Shown here piece by piece: positions 7,635 through 16,203 of a DNA stretch of 64,000 bases; the stretch's first letter is position 1; each line of letters starts with the position of its first letter. A program made the translations under genes and the position numbers. The notes under the pieces were generated by a model. That model was given only the letters and a program-made list of their open reading frames with translations. It ran no database searches and had not been told where the DNA came from. Location of the stretch: NCBI RefSeq assembly GCF_029266855.1, contig NZ_JAQSWB010000010.1, positions 56,809 through 120,808 on the forward strand. The letters run 5' to 3'. This stretch comes from Fluviicola sp. (GTDB taxonomy: Bacteria > Bacteroidota > Bacteroidia > Flavobacteriales_D > Crocinitomicaceae).

Positions 7635-9845
7635 TCAATCCTCTTTCGTATCATAACGCTCCACCCGTTTCACCCCCTCGACCTGCTCGAATTTGCGCAT
7701 CAGGATATCCAAATGCTCGGTATCGTAAACCAATACATGGATCCGTCCTTCAAACAAACCATCATTGGCTTCAAAAGAAATTGATTTCATATTCACATTC
7801 AATTCTTTCGAAATGACTTCAGTGATTTTATTTACGATCCCCACATCATCAATACCAATCAGGCGGATAGCAGCGACACGTGCCACCAGGTCCTGACTCC
7901 TCCAGCGCGCCTTGATGCAGCGATAAGCCATTTTCGATTGTAAGTGCTCTGCATTCGGACAGTTGTTGCGGTGAATCTTGATCCCTTCCGAAATAGTGAT
8001 AAACCCAAAAACAGGATCGCCCGGGATCGGATTACAGCAACGAGCCATTTGGTATTGGATATTTTTGAAGTCTTCTCCGATAATAATGGTGTCGTCCTTT
8101 TTATTGATCTTAGGATACACATCCAGTTCGTGCTTGTCTTTATTTACAGCCGGTTTCTTTTCCAGCTGGATCAATCCGTTGACATTCTCCAATTCTCGCA
8201 ACCTGGACAGATCCACTTTACCTTTTGCAATCCGGATATAGAGATCCGTTGCCGAAGAGAATCCGTAAAAACGTTCCAGAACCGTAATGTTTTCAGATTT
8301 AAAACGAATGTGCAGTTGTTTGAATTTACGCTCCAGGATCTCTCTTCCGTCGGCGGCAATTTCCTTGCGCTCTTCGTTGAGAGCAGATTTAATTTTCTGA
8401 CGGGCTCGTGCTGTTCCTGCCAATCTCAGCCAATCTTCAGAAGGCTTTTGTTTGGAAGAAGTGATGATTTCCAGCTGATCACCGTTTTGCAACTGGTAAC
8501 TCAAAGGAACCAGGCGGTTATTCACTTTTGCCCCAATGCATTTATTCCCGATATCGCTATGAATATCGTAAGCGAAATCGAGAATTGTTGCGCCAACCGG
8601 AAGCACACGCAAATCTCCTTTCGGTGTAAACACATAGATCTCTTCGTGGAACAGGTTCATTTTAAACTCTTCCACAAAATCCATTGCATTCACATCCGGA
8701 TTTTCCAATAAGTCGCGGATCTCTGAAATCCAGCGATCGAATTTGCTATCATCCTTCTGATTTTCTTTATATCGGTAATGAGCTGCCAATCCCTTTTCGG
8801 CTATTTCATCCATTCGCTTTGTGCGGATCTGCACTTCCACCCATTTTCCCTGCGGCGACATAACCGTTGTATGCAAGGACTCGTAACCGTTTGCGCGTGG
8901 CGTCGAAATCCAGTCTCTCAAACGGTCCGGGCTGGGCTGATAAAAATCCGTTACGATGGAATAAACCCTCCAGCAATCGGCTTTTTCCATTTCAATAGGC
9001 GTATCCAGGATAATCCGGACAGCAAACAAATCGAACACCTCTTCAAAAGGCAGATCCTTGCTTTGCATTTTTCTCCAAATGGAAGAAATGGATTTGGTAC
9101 GGGCTTTAATATCGAAATTATATCCTTCTTTGCTTAAAGCTTCACGGATCGGGTTCACAAACCGTCGAATGAAGCGGTTCCGCACATCTTCCGTTGATTT
9201 CAGCTTAAGTTGAATATCCCGGTAGATCTCGGTTTCCGTATATTTCATTGCCAGATCTTCCAACTCCGTTTTAATGGAGTAAAGACCCAAACGATGAGCC
9301 AGAGGAGCATATAGAAATTTGGTTTCCGAAGCGATCTTGATCTGCTGTTCCGAACTCATACTCTCGAGCGTACGCATATTATGCAAACGGTCGGCCAGCT
9401 TGATCAAAACTACGCGCAGATCATCTGAAATAGTCAGGATCATTTTACGGAAGTTTTCCGCCTGAACAGAAGTGTTTTGATCGAAAACGTCCGGGATTTT
9501 TGTCAACCCGTCGATAATCCGCCGTGCTTTTTCACCGAACAAATCTTCCACATCCTGCAGCGTGATATGCGTATCCTCTACCGTATCATGTAAAAGAGCA
9601 CAGGCAATTGAAGTTGCTCCCAGTCCCATTTCTTCGACACAAATGCGTGCCACCGCGATAGGATGATAAATATACGGCTCGCCGGATTTCCTGCGCATGT
9701 CTTTATGCGCCTCGACTGCAACGTCAAAAGCTTTTCGAATATAGGCAGTATCCTGACGGGTTCTGTTCTTTGTCGCTCTTAAAAGTCCTTTAAAAGCGCC
9801 TAATATTTCCAATCGTTCTTTTTCTAAATCTATCTGAGCTTCCAT
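7635..9845 (-). CDS. bifunctional (p)ppGpp synthetase/hydrolase (RelA/SpoT family)
   Basis: A 736-residue stringent-response enzyme that makes and degrades (p)ppGpp in the cytoplasm. Domains in order: HD hydrolase with His86-Asp87 in LLHDTVEDT, the synthetase domain with RANGYESLHT and EVQIRTKRMDEIAEKGLAAHY, a TGS domain (VFTPKGDLRVLPVGATILDF, about residues 400-460), a zinc-finger-like region with CCNPIPGDPVFGF, and a C-terminal ACT domain. The intact HD motif indicates that hydrolase activity is kept, as in Rel/SpoT-type enzymes. A -7 box lies upstream and the gene appears monocistronic. Confidence 0.95.
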   Translation of the reverse strand: MEAQIDLEKERLEILGAFKGLLRATKNRTRQDTAYIRKAFDVAVEAHKDMRRKSGEPYIYHPIAVARICVEEMGLGATSIACALLHDTVEDTHITLQDVEDLFGEKARRIIDGLTKIPDVFDQNTSVQAENFRKMILTISDDLRVVLIKLADRLHNMRTLESMSSEQQIKIASETKFLYAPLAHRLGLYSIKTELEDLAMKYTETEIYRDIQLKLKSTEDVRNRFIRRFVNPIREALSKEGYNFDIKARTKSISSIWRKMQSKDLPFEEVFDLFAVRIILDTPIEMEKADCWRVYSIVTDFYQPSPDRLRDWISTPRANGYESLHTTVMSPQGKWVEVQIRTKRMDEIAEKGLAAHYRYKENQKDDSKFDRWISEIRDLLENPDVNAMDFVEEFKMNLFHEEIYVFTPKGDLRVLPVGATILDFAYDIHSDIGNKCIGAKVNNRLVPLSYQLQNGDQLEIITSSKQKPSEDWLRLAGTARARQKIKSALNEERKEIAADGREILERKFKQLHIRFKSENITVLERFYGFSSATDLYIRIAKGKVDLSRLRELENVNGLIQLEKKPAVNKDKHELDVYPKINKKDDTIIIGEDFKNIQYQMARCCNPIPGDPVFGFITISEGIKIHRNNCPNAEHLQSKMAYRCIKARWRSQDLVARVAAIRLIGIDDVGIVNKITEVISKELNVNMKSISFEANDGLFEGRIHVLVYDTEHLDILMRKFEQVEGVKRVERYDTKED

Positions 9846-9873
9846 ATCCCTGAGGAATCAATCTTTTAAGATA

Positions 9874-9881
9874 CAAAAATA
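9874..9881 (-). promoter_or_regulatory. -7 box TATTTTTG for the relA/spoT gene
   Basis: TAnnTTTG match 29 bases before the start codon; no clear -33 element. Confidence 0.5.
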
Positions 9882-9943
9882 ACAGGAAATAGCCTGTCTT
9901 TTCGGGCGCTTTTAGTAAGTGTTAACATTCAAAAGTGAACTAA

Positions 9944-9973
9944 CAAAAAAAGCCGTTCCTTTTGGGAACAGCT
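9944..9973 (-). terminator. intrinsic terminator after lipoprotein 1
   Basis: On the minus strand GCTGTTCC-CAAAA-GGAACGGC is followed by TTTTTTTG. The next gene copy has a matching hairpin at 10536-10566, so the terminator was duplicated with the gene. Confidence 0.85.
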
Positions 9974-9999
9974 TTATGAATGATTGGAATTTCAAATTC

Positions 10000-10425
10000 C
10001 TAGTTATCCTTTTCAAATGTTAAAACATATACTTCTCTTTCCACACCAACGGTTTCGGTATATTCCAATTTCATTTCTTTTCTTGATTCTTCCAGAATTT
10101 TGAACTTAAGTCCGTAAGAATTCTGAAACAGGGTAATATCCTCGTCTGAATTCTCCCAGGTTCCTGCATCGATTTCCGTTGTACCGTCGGCAATAAATGT
10201 CCAAACGTATGTTCCGTCTTTATCGAATTCAATGTAACCTGCATCGACATGATTGATAGAAGATTCTAAAACTCCGTCGTTATAATACTTATAATCGTAT
10301 ACAGTATTGTTCCACTTCCCGCTTCTTGAATGCAAATGTCTTTCGATTCTTTTTTCTTTCGAACAACTGGAAAACCCAAGGGCAAAAACGGATAATACAA
10401 GCAGTAATTTGGTGACGTTCTTCAT
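10000..10425 (-). CDS. small lipoprotein, paralogue 1 of 3
   Basis: A 141-residue lipoprotein. The signal ends in a lipobox GFSSC with the lipidated Cys21, followed by SKEKRIER, which is identical in all three neighbours. The body alternates strand-like segments ('GTYVWTFIADGTTEIDAGTWEN', then 'ITLFQNSYGLKFKILEESRKEMKLEY'), a lipocalin-like small-barrel pattern; no catalytic motif is visible. The acidic/basic residues right after the Cys may act as a surface-export signal in Bacteroidota, which is inference. Function unknown. Confidence 0.75.
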   Translation of the reverse strand: MKNVTKLLLVLSVFALGFSSCSKEKRIERHLHSRSGKWNNTVYDYKYYNDGVLESSINHVDAGYIEFDKDGTYVWTFIADGTTEIDAGTWENSDEDITLFQNSYGLKFKILEESRKEMKLEYTETVGVEREVYVLTFEKDN

Positions 10426-10535
10426 AAAATTGATTTAAAACTTTCGGTAAATCTATCATTTAAAAATCAATTCAAAATACTTTGTAACGAACTATTTTTT
10501 TGGGGGCAGGTTTATTTCTTCAAAAGTAAAAAAAC

Positions 10536-10566
10536 AAAAAAAGCTATTCCTTGTGAGAACAGCTTC
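10536..10566 (-). terminator. intrinsic terminator after lipoprotein 2
   Basis: On the minus strand AAGCTGTTC...GGAATAGCTT with G-U pairs and a T-run; homologous to 9944-9973. Confidence 0.75.
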
Positions 10567-10589
10567 TTCCGGTAAGTATCTGATTGCTA

Positions 10590-11018
10590 TTAATCCTTTT
10601 TCAGGGTCAAGGTATATACTTCTTTTTCAATTCCGTCCGAGTCGGTATATTCCAACTTCATTTCTTTTTTGGATTCTTCCAGGATTTTAAATTTCAGTGC
10701 GAAAGAATTTTGAACCAACGTCAATTCATCTGCCGTATTTTCCCATGTTCCTGCTGAAACATCCGTATCGCCGTCCATGATAGTTGTCCAAACATACGTT
10801 CCGTTCTTTTCAAATACAAAGTTACCTGCCGCTGAATAAGTAAACGACTCGTTAGGATAGAATGTATTGTTGTAATAATACTTGTAGTCATAAGTATCTA
10901 CATTCCATTTACCTTCTTTTCTCACCAGGTGTCTTTCGATTCTCTTTTCTTTGGAACAGCCTGTAAATCCAAGTGCAAAAAGGGACAAAACCAGTAGTAA
11001 TTTGGCCGTGTTTTTCAT
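10590..11018 (-). CDS. small lipoprotein, paralogue 2 of 3
   Basis: A 142-residue lipoprotein with lipobox GFTGC (Cys21) and the same SKEKRIER segment. It is the closest relative of paralogue 1: both share 'GTWEN', 'LKFKILEES+KEMKLEYT' and a 'V(Y)xLTxEKD' end. The upstream sequence AAAATTGATTTAAA is also shared with paralogue 1, so the duplication unit covered promoter, gene and terminator. Role unknown. Confidence 0.75.
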   Translation of the reverse strand: MKNTAKLLLVLSLFALGFTGCSKEKRIERHLVRKEGKWNVDTYDYKYYYNNTFYPNESFTYSAAGNFVFEKNGTYVWTTIMDGDTDVSAGTWENTADELTLVQNSFALKFKILEESKKEMKLEYTDSDGIEKEVYTLTLKKD

Positions 11019-11119
11019 AAAATTGATTTAAACTTTCCGGCAAATTTATCACTAAGAATGATTTCAAAAATGCTTAGAACTAACTATATCTGCCGAAACT
11101 CATCAATTTTCAGCGCAGG

Positions 11120-11554
11120 TCACTCATCCCTTTTAAGGCGGTAGATGTATACTTCTTTTTCTGCAGTGTCGTTGTAATAATCCGTTTGTTCCAGGTCCAT
11201 CTTATCTTTCTTCGGACCTTCCAGGATTTTCAGAACGCTGGTAGTACCATCCACCGTCAGGGTAATATCATCTTTCGAATTTGTCCATGTTCCGCCGGAA
11301 GTTACAGGTGAACCGCTCAGAGTGATCGTCATGACAAAAGAGCCTTTCTTGTTGAATTCTATTGTACCTGCATTCGGATAGTTAGCGGATCCCTGGAGGG
11401 AATTATTGACATAATACTTGTAATCCACAGAAGTAATCTTCCATGTACCGTCTTTCTTCACAAGCTGTCTTTCAATTCTTTTTTCTTTGGAACACGAAGC
11501 CAGGCCAATAAACAATACTGCAAAAACAAATAGAAATTTGGTCAAATTTTTCAT
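11120..11554 (-). CDS. small lipoprotein, paralogue 3 of 3
   Basis: A 144-residue lipoprotein with lipobox GLASC (Cys21) and SKEKRIER. It is more diverged in the body than the other two (for example 'GTWTNSKDDITLTVDGTTSVLKILEGPKKDKMDLEQ') but keeps the same strand order and the 'KEVYIYRLKRDE' end. No terminator hairpin like those of its neighbours follows it. It is probably the oldest of the three copies. Role unknown. Confidence 0.75.
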   Translation of the reverse strand: MKNLTKFLFVFAVLFIGLASCSKEKRIERQLVKKDGTWKITSVDYKYYVNNSLQGSANYPNAGTIEFNKKGSFVMTITLSGSPVTSGGTWTNSKDDITLTVDGTTSVLKILEGPKKDKMDLEQTDYYNDTAEKEVYIYRLKRDE

Positions 11555-11608
11555 TGAATGTATGATTTAATTTAAGTACAAAACTAAATCATAATTCAGC
11601 CTAAAAAA

Positions 11609-12889
11609 TCAACCTTTCGGTGGATATATCTTCCCGGAAACTTCTCCGAAACCAATGCGAACGCCATCTTTCGAAGAGAATCCGCGCATGATTACAGTGT
11701 CCCCATCCTGGATAAACTTACGCTCGGATCCATCATTCAATTTCAAGGGCTTTGTTCCTTTCCAGGCAAGTTCAAGCATTGAACCGTAAGAATCAGGAGT
11801 AGGACCAGAAATGGTTCCGGAACCCAGCATATCACCACAGCGGATATTACACCCGTTTACAGTATGATGCGCCAACTGCTGTGCCATATTCCAGTACATG
11901 TATTTGAAGTTCGAAGTACAGATCTTTGTTTCCGTTCCATTCTCCGGCTCAATAAATACTTCCAATTGAATATCGTAAGATAACTGTCCCTCGTACTTTA
12001 AATAGGAAAGAACTTCGGGATTTTGTTCCGGTCCGTCTATTTTAAATGGCTGAAGCGCATCTAAAGTAACGATCCACGGTGAAATGGACGAAGCAAAGTT
12101 CTTCGCCAGGAATGGTCCGAGTGGAACGTATTCCCAGGTTTGAATATCTCTTGCCGACCAGTCATTGAGCAAAACCATTCCAAAAATAAAGTCTTCTGCT
12201 TCCGCAGTGGAAATAGAGTCTCCCAAAGGTTTTCCTTCAAAAGTGATAAAAGCAGTTTCCAATTCGAAATCCAGGTTTCTGCAAGGTGCAAAGATCGGCG
12301 GTTCTTCCGGGTTCGGTTTGATCTGTCCTTTCGGTCTGATAACCGGTTCACCGGAAATAATGATCGAACTGGACCTTCCATGATATCCGACAGGAAGCCA
12401 CAACCAGTTCGGCAATAAAGCATTTGCAGGATCGCGGAACATCATCCCGACATTCGTTGCATGCTCCCTGCTTGAGTAGAAATCCGTGTAATCTCCGATC
12501 TTAACCGGCATACACATTTTCACATTCTCAACCGGGATCAAAACCTGGGCAACATGTTGTTCGTTTTTCTGTAAATCAGCCTGATTGCTGTCAAATAATT
12601 TAGACAAGCGGTTTCTTAAATCACGAACTGCCTTCTTTCCTTTTCGCATCATCGGGTTCAATGAATCCGTATCGAAATCTGCTAGTTCAAAAGGCAGGTT
12701 TTCCAAATACCCCAACACATGAAGTGTTTTCAAATCAATCACTTTATTTCCGATTCGTGAAGCCACATGCGGCGTTAAGTTTTCACTTCGCACAACACCA
12801 AAAGGCAGATTTTGAATAGGGAAATCCGAATTGGCAGGAACTTCAATCCACGATTTTAAAGCAGGATTATTTGCAGGGATCTGTGACAT
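11609..12889 (-). CDS. fahA: fumarylacetoacetase
   Basis: Hydrolyses 4-fumarylacetoacetate to fumarate and acetoacetate, the last step of tyrosine/homogentisate degradation. The N-terminal SH3-like domain (FGVVRSENLTPHVASRIGN) is followed by the FAH catalytic fold with DYTDFYSSREHATNVG, GYHGRSSSIIISG, DFELETAFI and NDWSARDIQTWEYVPLGPFLAKNF, all signature blocks. The start used is ATG at 12889 (MSQIPANN), 426 residues; the longer TTG reading begins inside the promoter box. No other tyrosine degradation genes are adjacent. Confidence 0.93.
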   Translation of the reverse strand: MSQIPANNPALKSWIEVPANSDFPIQNLPFGVVRSENLTPHVASRIGNKVIDLKTLHVLGYLENLPFELADFDTDSLNPMMRKGKKAVRDLRNRLSKLFDSNQADLQKNEQHVAQVLIPVENVKMCMPVKIGDYTDFYSSREHATNVGMMFRDPANALLPNWLWLPVGYHGRSSSIIISGEPVIRPKGQIKPNPEEPPIFAPCRNLDFELETAFITFEGKPLGDSISTAEAEDFIFGMVLLNDWSARDIQTWEYVPLGPFLAKNFASSISPWIVTLDALQPFKIDGPEQNPEVLSYLKYEGQLSYDIQLEVFIEPENGTETKICTSNFKYMYWNMAQQLAHHTVNGCNIRCGDMLGSGTISGPTPDSYGSMLELAWKGTKPLKLNDGSERKFIQDGDTVIMRGFSSKDGVRIGFGEVSGKIYPPKG

Positions 12890-12910
12890 TATTTTCGTTT
12901 TTAATATGAG

Positions 12911-12918
12911 CAAAGATA
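12911..12918 (-). promoter_or_regulatory. -7 box TATCTTTG for fahA
   Basis: TAnnTTTG match 21 bases before the ATG; identical to the paaA box at 48432-48439. Confidence 0.55.
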
Positions 12919-12935
12919 AAGGTTAATTTGGATAT

Positions 12936-13085
12936 TAGGACTTCAGGATGTTAGGATATTAAGACTCAAATTTCAGCTAAAGCAGAAGTATTGAGTCCTA
13001 ATAATATCTTAAGCCAGAATACAAACACATTAGGATTGACACTCAGATTCAAGTCCAATGTCTTGATGTCCTAACATCTTAAAAT
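12936..13085. repeat. long imperfect inverted repeat R2
   Basis: The left arm GGATGTTAGGATATTAAGACT pairs, with mismatches, to the right arm around GATGTCCTAACATCTTAAAAT. The arms are built from TTAGGA, TTAAGAC and their complements, the same words as in 39110-39283 and 49712-49800. It fills the gap between fahA and the dienelactone hydrolase. Confidence 0.65.
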
Positions 13086-13862
13086 CTACTTAACCCTGGT
13101 CTTCAGGAACTTATTAAAATCCATCCAACTTTGCTGATCCGCTGCGGCATTGTATGAGATCGGCATGGAAAACTTCTTCCCGACTTCCGTTGAATGCGGA
13201 TTGGTAAAAGCGTGGGTTGCATCCGCATAATTAATGAATTTCAGATCGGCCCCGGCTTCTGTCATTTGTTTTTTGAATTCGCTAATCTCCGCTTCGGAAA
13301 CAAAGGAATCAGCAGCGCCATTACAAACCAAAACAGCTGCTTTCAATTGATCTTTATCCACAGGAATTCCAGCCAAACTGCCGTGAAAACTAACTACCGC
13401 GTCAACCGGAGCTCCTTTTTTGGCTGCATTCAAAACAACAGCCCCACCAAAGCAATAACCGATTGCAGCTATTTTAGAGGAATCAACCCCCTTAATCTTC
13501 AGGGCCTGATTGTAACCGGCCATGAATCGTCCATAAGAAAATTCAGAATCCTTATAAAAAGGTGTCGCCAAAGCCTGTGCATCTTTTGGATTTGCTGCGA
13601 TCTTCCCGGTTCCGTACATATCAATACAAAAGCCGATATTTCCTTCCTGCGCAATTTGCAAGGCCCGCGACTTCGGATAGTCATTCAGTCCCCACCATTC
13701 GTGAACGATCAGAACGGTTTTGGTTTTCTTCGTTATTTTGACCGGTTTGGCATAGAATGCCGTGAAGGATTGTCCGCTAATCGAATACTTTACCGAGTCT
13801 AAAACTTGTGAAAAACCTGTGCCGGCAACAAGAAGCAATGCTAAAAGAGAGAGTTGTTTCAT
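13086..13862 (-). CDS. exported dienelactone hydrolase-family protein
   Basis: A 258-residue alpha/beta hydrolase of the DLH type. The catalytic triad is visible: Cys137 in GYCFGG, Asp185 in NGAADSFV and His217 in ATHAFTNP. The N-terminus (MKQLSLLALLLVAGTGFSQ) is a signal peptide, so it acts in the periplasm or outside, unlike the cytoplasmic enzyme of chlorocatechol pathways. Substrate unknown. It is followed by repeat R2 and then fahA, but the two are separated by 196 bases and fahA has its own promoter. Confidence 0.85.
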   Translation of the reverse strand: MKQLSLLALLLVAGTGFSQVLDSVKYSISGQSFTAFYAKPVKITKKTKTVLIVHEWWGLNDYPKSRALQIAQEGNIGFCIDMYGTGKIAANPKDAQALATPFYKDSEFSYGRFMAGYNQALKIKGVDSSKIAAIGYCFGGAVVLNAAKKGAPVDAVVSFHGSLAGIPVDKDQLKAAVLVCNGAADSFVSEAEISEFKKQMTEAGADLKFINYADATHAFTNPHSTEVGKKFSMPISYNAAADQQSWMDFNKFLKTRVK

Positions 13863-14000
13863 GATCTGATTTTGAAAATTTGTATTCTAAAGATAGTTTC
13901 TAAATTGAAAATCAGATTAATTATGAATTTTGGAATTATCAAGAGGATTCTAGGTGAAAAACTCTTGATAGCTGATAATTAATTCATTGATAATTCTCCC

Positions 14001-15047
14001 TTAAGCCAATTCGCGTTCTTTTTCTCCGAATTCCTTTTCAGATTCCAGGGTTGCAACTTTCGTTTCAAAGTCATCCCGTAATGCAACTTTGGTATCGTAT
14101 GCACCGGCAGGCATGAACAGTTTACTGATGATCGGGATTAACTCGAATAAAGTTAAAATTACCATCAACAAATAATACTGATTTTGAAGTCCGTGGGTCT
14201 TATCTTTCGCAAAGAGCGACTGGAGTGCTTCTTTTTTGATCAGGAAACCTTTTCCGTCCAGTGTTTTTTCGAAATCGGAAACGCTCTTGGTTACTTTGGC
14301 ATTGATCTCATCCAATTCCTTGGTGATCTTCTCCAGTTCGGTACCGGAACTTTTCTCCACTTTAGCCAGATCGTCTTTCACAGCCAGGTAACCGTTTCGT
14401 TTGGCTTCCGCGATTCCCGCGATTCCGTATTTCCCGGAACCACCTGTTCCATCAATCTCTTTCAGATATTCGTTTTGCTTTTCGAGAGCCAGATCGCTCT
14501 TCTGCTTCAACTCATCTTCAATTTTCTTTTTATTGGCAAGCAATTCGTCCTTACGCGACTGGTAGACCTGCTCCACTTCAATCTTTTTCTCCGCCAGCTT
14601 CTTATCCAGCAGGATTGGGATTTCACGATCAATATCTGAGCTGAAAATAAAGAGGATGATAGGTTGTGCCAGGAACGCCCCGATACACAAAGCCATGAGT
14701 ACCCGAAGGCCAATTGCTGCAATGTTTGTTCGCTTTTTATTGATAGAGGAAACCAGCACCCGGTCGATAGAAAGTACAAAGCCACCCATAAAGATCCCGA
14801 GCGTAACAAATAAGAAAGGAGAATCCGAATTGGTGCTCCAAAAATAACCCCAGGCCAGTGTAGCGTATAACCAGGTAAAGAGCATGGCCGAACCCAAAAT
14901 CTTATACCTGTTCCGGTCGACCGTACAATCCTTTATCAATTCTTTGATTGCGGTGGAAAACCACCATAAGACCTCGGACATTTGATCTGATTCCGGTTCT
15001 TTTGCTTGTTTTTCCCGGGTAGTTTCCGAGATCGAATTTTCTGCCAT
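14001..15047 (-). CDS. DUF4407 membrane protein
   Basis: A 348-residue protein of the DUF4407 family. Two hydrophobic pairs sit at about residues 50-100 and 110-145 (the segment MALCIGAFLAQPIILFIF), followed by a long charged coiled-coil (about 150-280, KKLAEKKIEVEQVYQSRK onward) and a last membrane segment (YYLLMVILTLFELIPII). The family has no known activity. The ATG at 15047 is preferred over the 59-residue longer reading because that extension overlaps the promoter box at 15075-15082. A weak palindromic stretch (AATTATCAAGAG / CTCTTGATA) follows the stop and may be the terminator. Confidence 0.8.
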   Translation of the reverse strand: MAENSISETTREKQAKEPESDQMSEVLWWFSTAIKELIKDCTVDRNRYKILGSAMLFTWLYATLAWGYFWSTNSDSPFLFVTLGIFMGGFVLSIDRVLVSSINKKRTNIAAIGLRVLMALCIGAFLAQPIILFIFSSDIDREIPILLDKKLAEKKIEVEQVYQSRKDELLANKKKIEDELKQKSDLALEKQNEYLKEIDGTGGSGKYGIAGIAEAKRNGYLAVKDDLAKVEKSSGTELEKITKELDEINAKVTKSVSDFEKTLDGKGFLIKKEALQSLFAKDKTHGLQNQYYLLMVILTLFELIPIISKLFMPAGAYDTKVALRDDFETKVATLESEKEFGEKERELA

Positions 15048-15074
15048 GCTGCCGTTTATTCCAAATAAAGTGAG

Positions 15075-15082
15075 CAAACATA
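15075..15082 (-). promoter_or_regulatory. -7 box TATGTTTG for the DUF4407 gene
   Basis: TAnnTTTG match 27 bases before the ATG, with a CTTTGC at -33-like distance (15-base spacer, shorter than usual). Confidence 0.45.
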
Positions 15083-15230
15083 ATTCAGTTACAAAAGCAA
15101 AGTTTTTTTTTATAGAATTTTGGGATTTAGGGAGTAACTTTTCTTGCTTTTTGCAAAGAACTAAAAAGCAGCGAACTTTCTGACTTATCCACGGAAAAGC
15201 GGAGTCAGGACCCCAAATGCACAAATGATT

Positions 15231-15270
15231 GGGGTGCTTACCAGTGGGAATTATGTACTTAGGTCAGGTG
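15231..15270 (+). repeat. dispersed repeat R5 copy
   Basis: GCTTACCAGTGGGAATTATG then TACTTA(G)GTCAGGT closely matches 24005-24046 and the reverse complement of 24241-24283. Confidence 0.6.
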
Positions 15271-15320
15271 ATTTTCAGATTATTGTTTTTTGAACTTCGA
15301 ATTCGCATTAATTGTTTCTG

Positions 15321-15366
15321 AATTTGCATGTTCGCGATATTGCGAACAGCCCTTTGTTTTAATGGG
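15321..15366 (+). repeat. dispersed palindromic repeat R1
   Basis: Palindrome TTCGCGATATTGCGAA at 15331-15346; 15331-15359 is the exact reverse complement of 7551-7579. The flank GCATG is shared with the copy at 3633-3680. Confidence 0.8.
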
Positions 15367-15483
15367 ATTCAGATGAAAAAATTGCCTACATTTTCGGTTA
15401 ATTTGTATGGATACTATTTGTCGTTACTTAATTAAAGTACATAGCCCTCCTTACCAGTCGCCTGTTGTTTTTGTTATAGAATC

Positions 15484-16203
15484 TTAGTCGGTTATTTTCA
15501 GTTGTGCTGCGAGCTGCGAAATTAAGGGATGATCAGCCATTTGAGGGTTGTTTCGCAGTTCTTCGAGCATACGCTGAATGGTTTCTTGCGATAGTTTTTC
15601 CTCTCGTACAGATTCAAAGCTGGATTCCGGTGCCAGGGAGAAAAACAACTCGTCGGTCCAGTCATTGCGGACACCGTCGATTACCAGGTGAACGCGGTCA
15701 ATTGTTCCCCTGTTTGCCACCGAATGAACAAAATTCACATTCGTGTACCAGCATTCTCCCGGAAGCATTGTCAGTCTTTCCCCATCGAGGATAAATTCTA
15801 TGCCGGGATTGGTCACAATGGGAATGTGCAGTCGGAACTGCCCGTCTTCATAACCTAATTCGTGATCGGTATGCGGTTTAATCTCCGCCCCTACTTCCAA
15901 GCGCAATAAACGCACGGAAAGAATTGGAAATTTGAAGGTATCCAGCACCTCTTTAAAATATTCGCACTCTTTCATCAGCGGAGTTTCAGCCAGTGCCGAC
16001 TGATCCTGCAGGTGTGCAAAGATGTTCTGTTCGTTTCCATTCGCAGCGTAAAGCGAAACCGCTTTCCAGTTTCCCACATAACCACCCGTATTGAAATGCG
16101 GGACCCACTGAGCTTCCATAGCGCGGGATAAATCGGCAAGCAGGCGCTCTTCATCAAACTGAAGCGGGAACTTTAAATATTTTGTGATCTGATCTTTACT
16201 CAT
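15484..16203 (-). CDS. aspartyl/asparaginyl beta-hydroxylase-like dioxygenase
   Basis: A 239-residue protein matching the Asp_Arg_Hydrox fold of 2-oxoglutarate/Fe(II) oxygenases. His111 and Asp113 in HTDHELG, His160 in NFVHSVAN and Arg170 in DRVHLVID occupy the positions of the iron and 2-oxoglutarate ligands. The core RLHIPIVTNPGIEF and GECWYTNV are typical. The ATG at 16203 overlaps the stop of the upstream gene (ATGA). The substrate is unknown; in other bacteria relatives hydroxylate free or peptide Asp/Asn or modify lipids. Confidence 0.8.
   Translation of the reverse strand: MSKDQITKYLKFPLQFDEERLLADLSRAMEAQWVPHFNTGGYVGNWKAVSLYAANGNEQNIFAHLQDQSALAETPLMKECEYFKEVLDTFKFPILSVRLLRLEVGAEIKPHTDHELGYEDGQFRLHIPIVTNPGIEFILDGERLTMLPGECWYTNVNFVHSVANRGTIDRVHLVIDGVRNDWTDELFFSLAPESSFESVREEKLSQETIQRMLEELRNNPQMADHPLISQLAAQLKITD

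Larger units (their letters stand above)
15048..15483. other. 436-base gene-free interval with repeats
   Basis: Contains the DUF4407 promoter, one copy of repeat R5 (15231-15270), repeat R1 (15321-15366) and a weak inverted R5-like piece (15428-15460, sharing TATGTACTT on the minus strand and CTTACCAGT). No reading frame or RNA gene was recognised. Confidence 0.6.
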
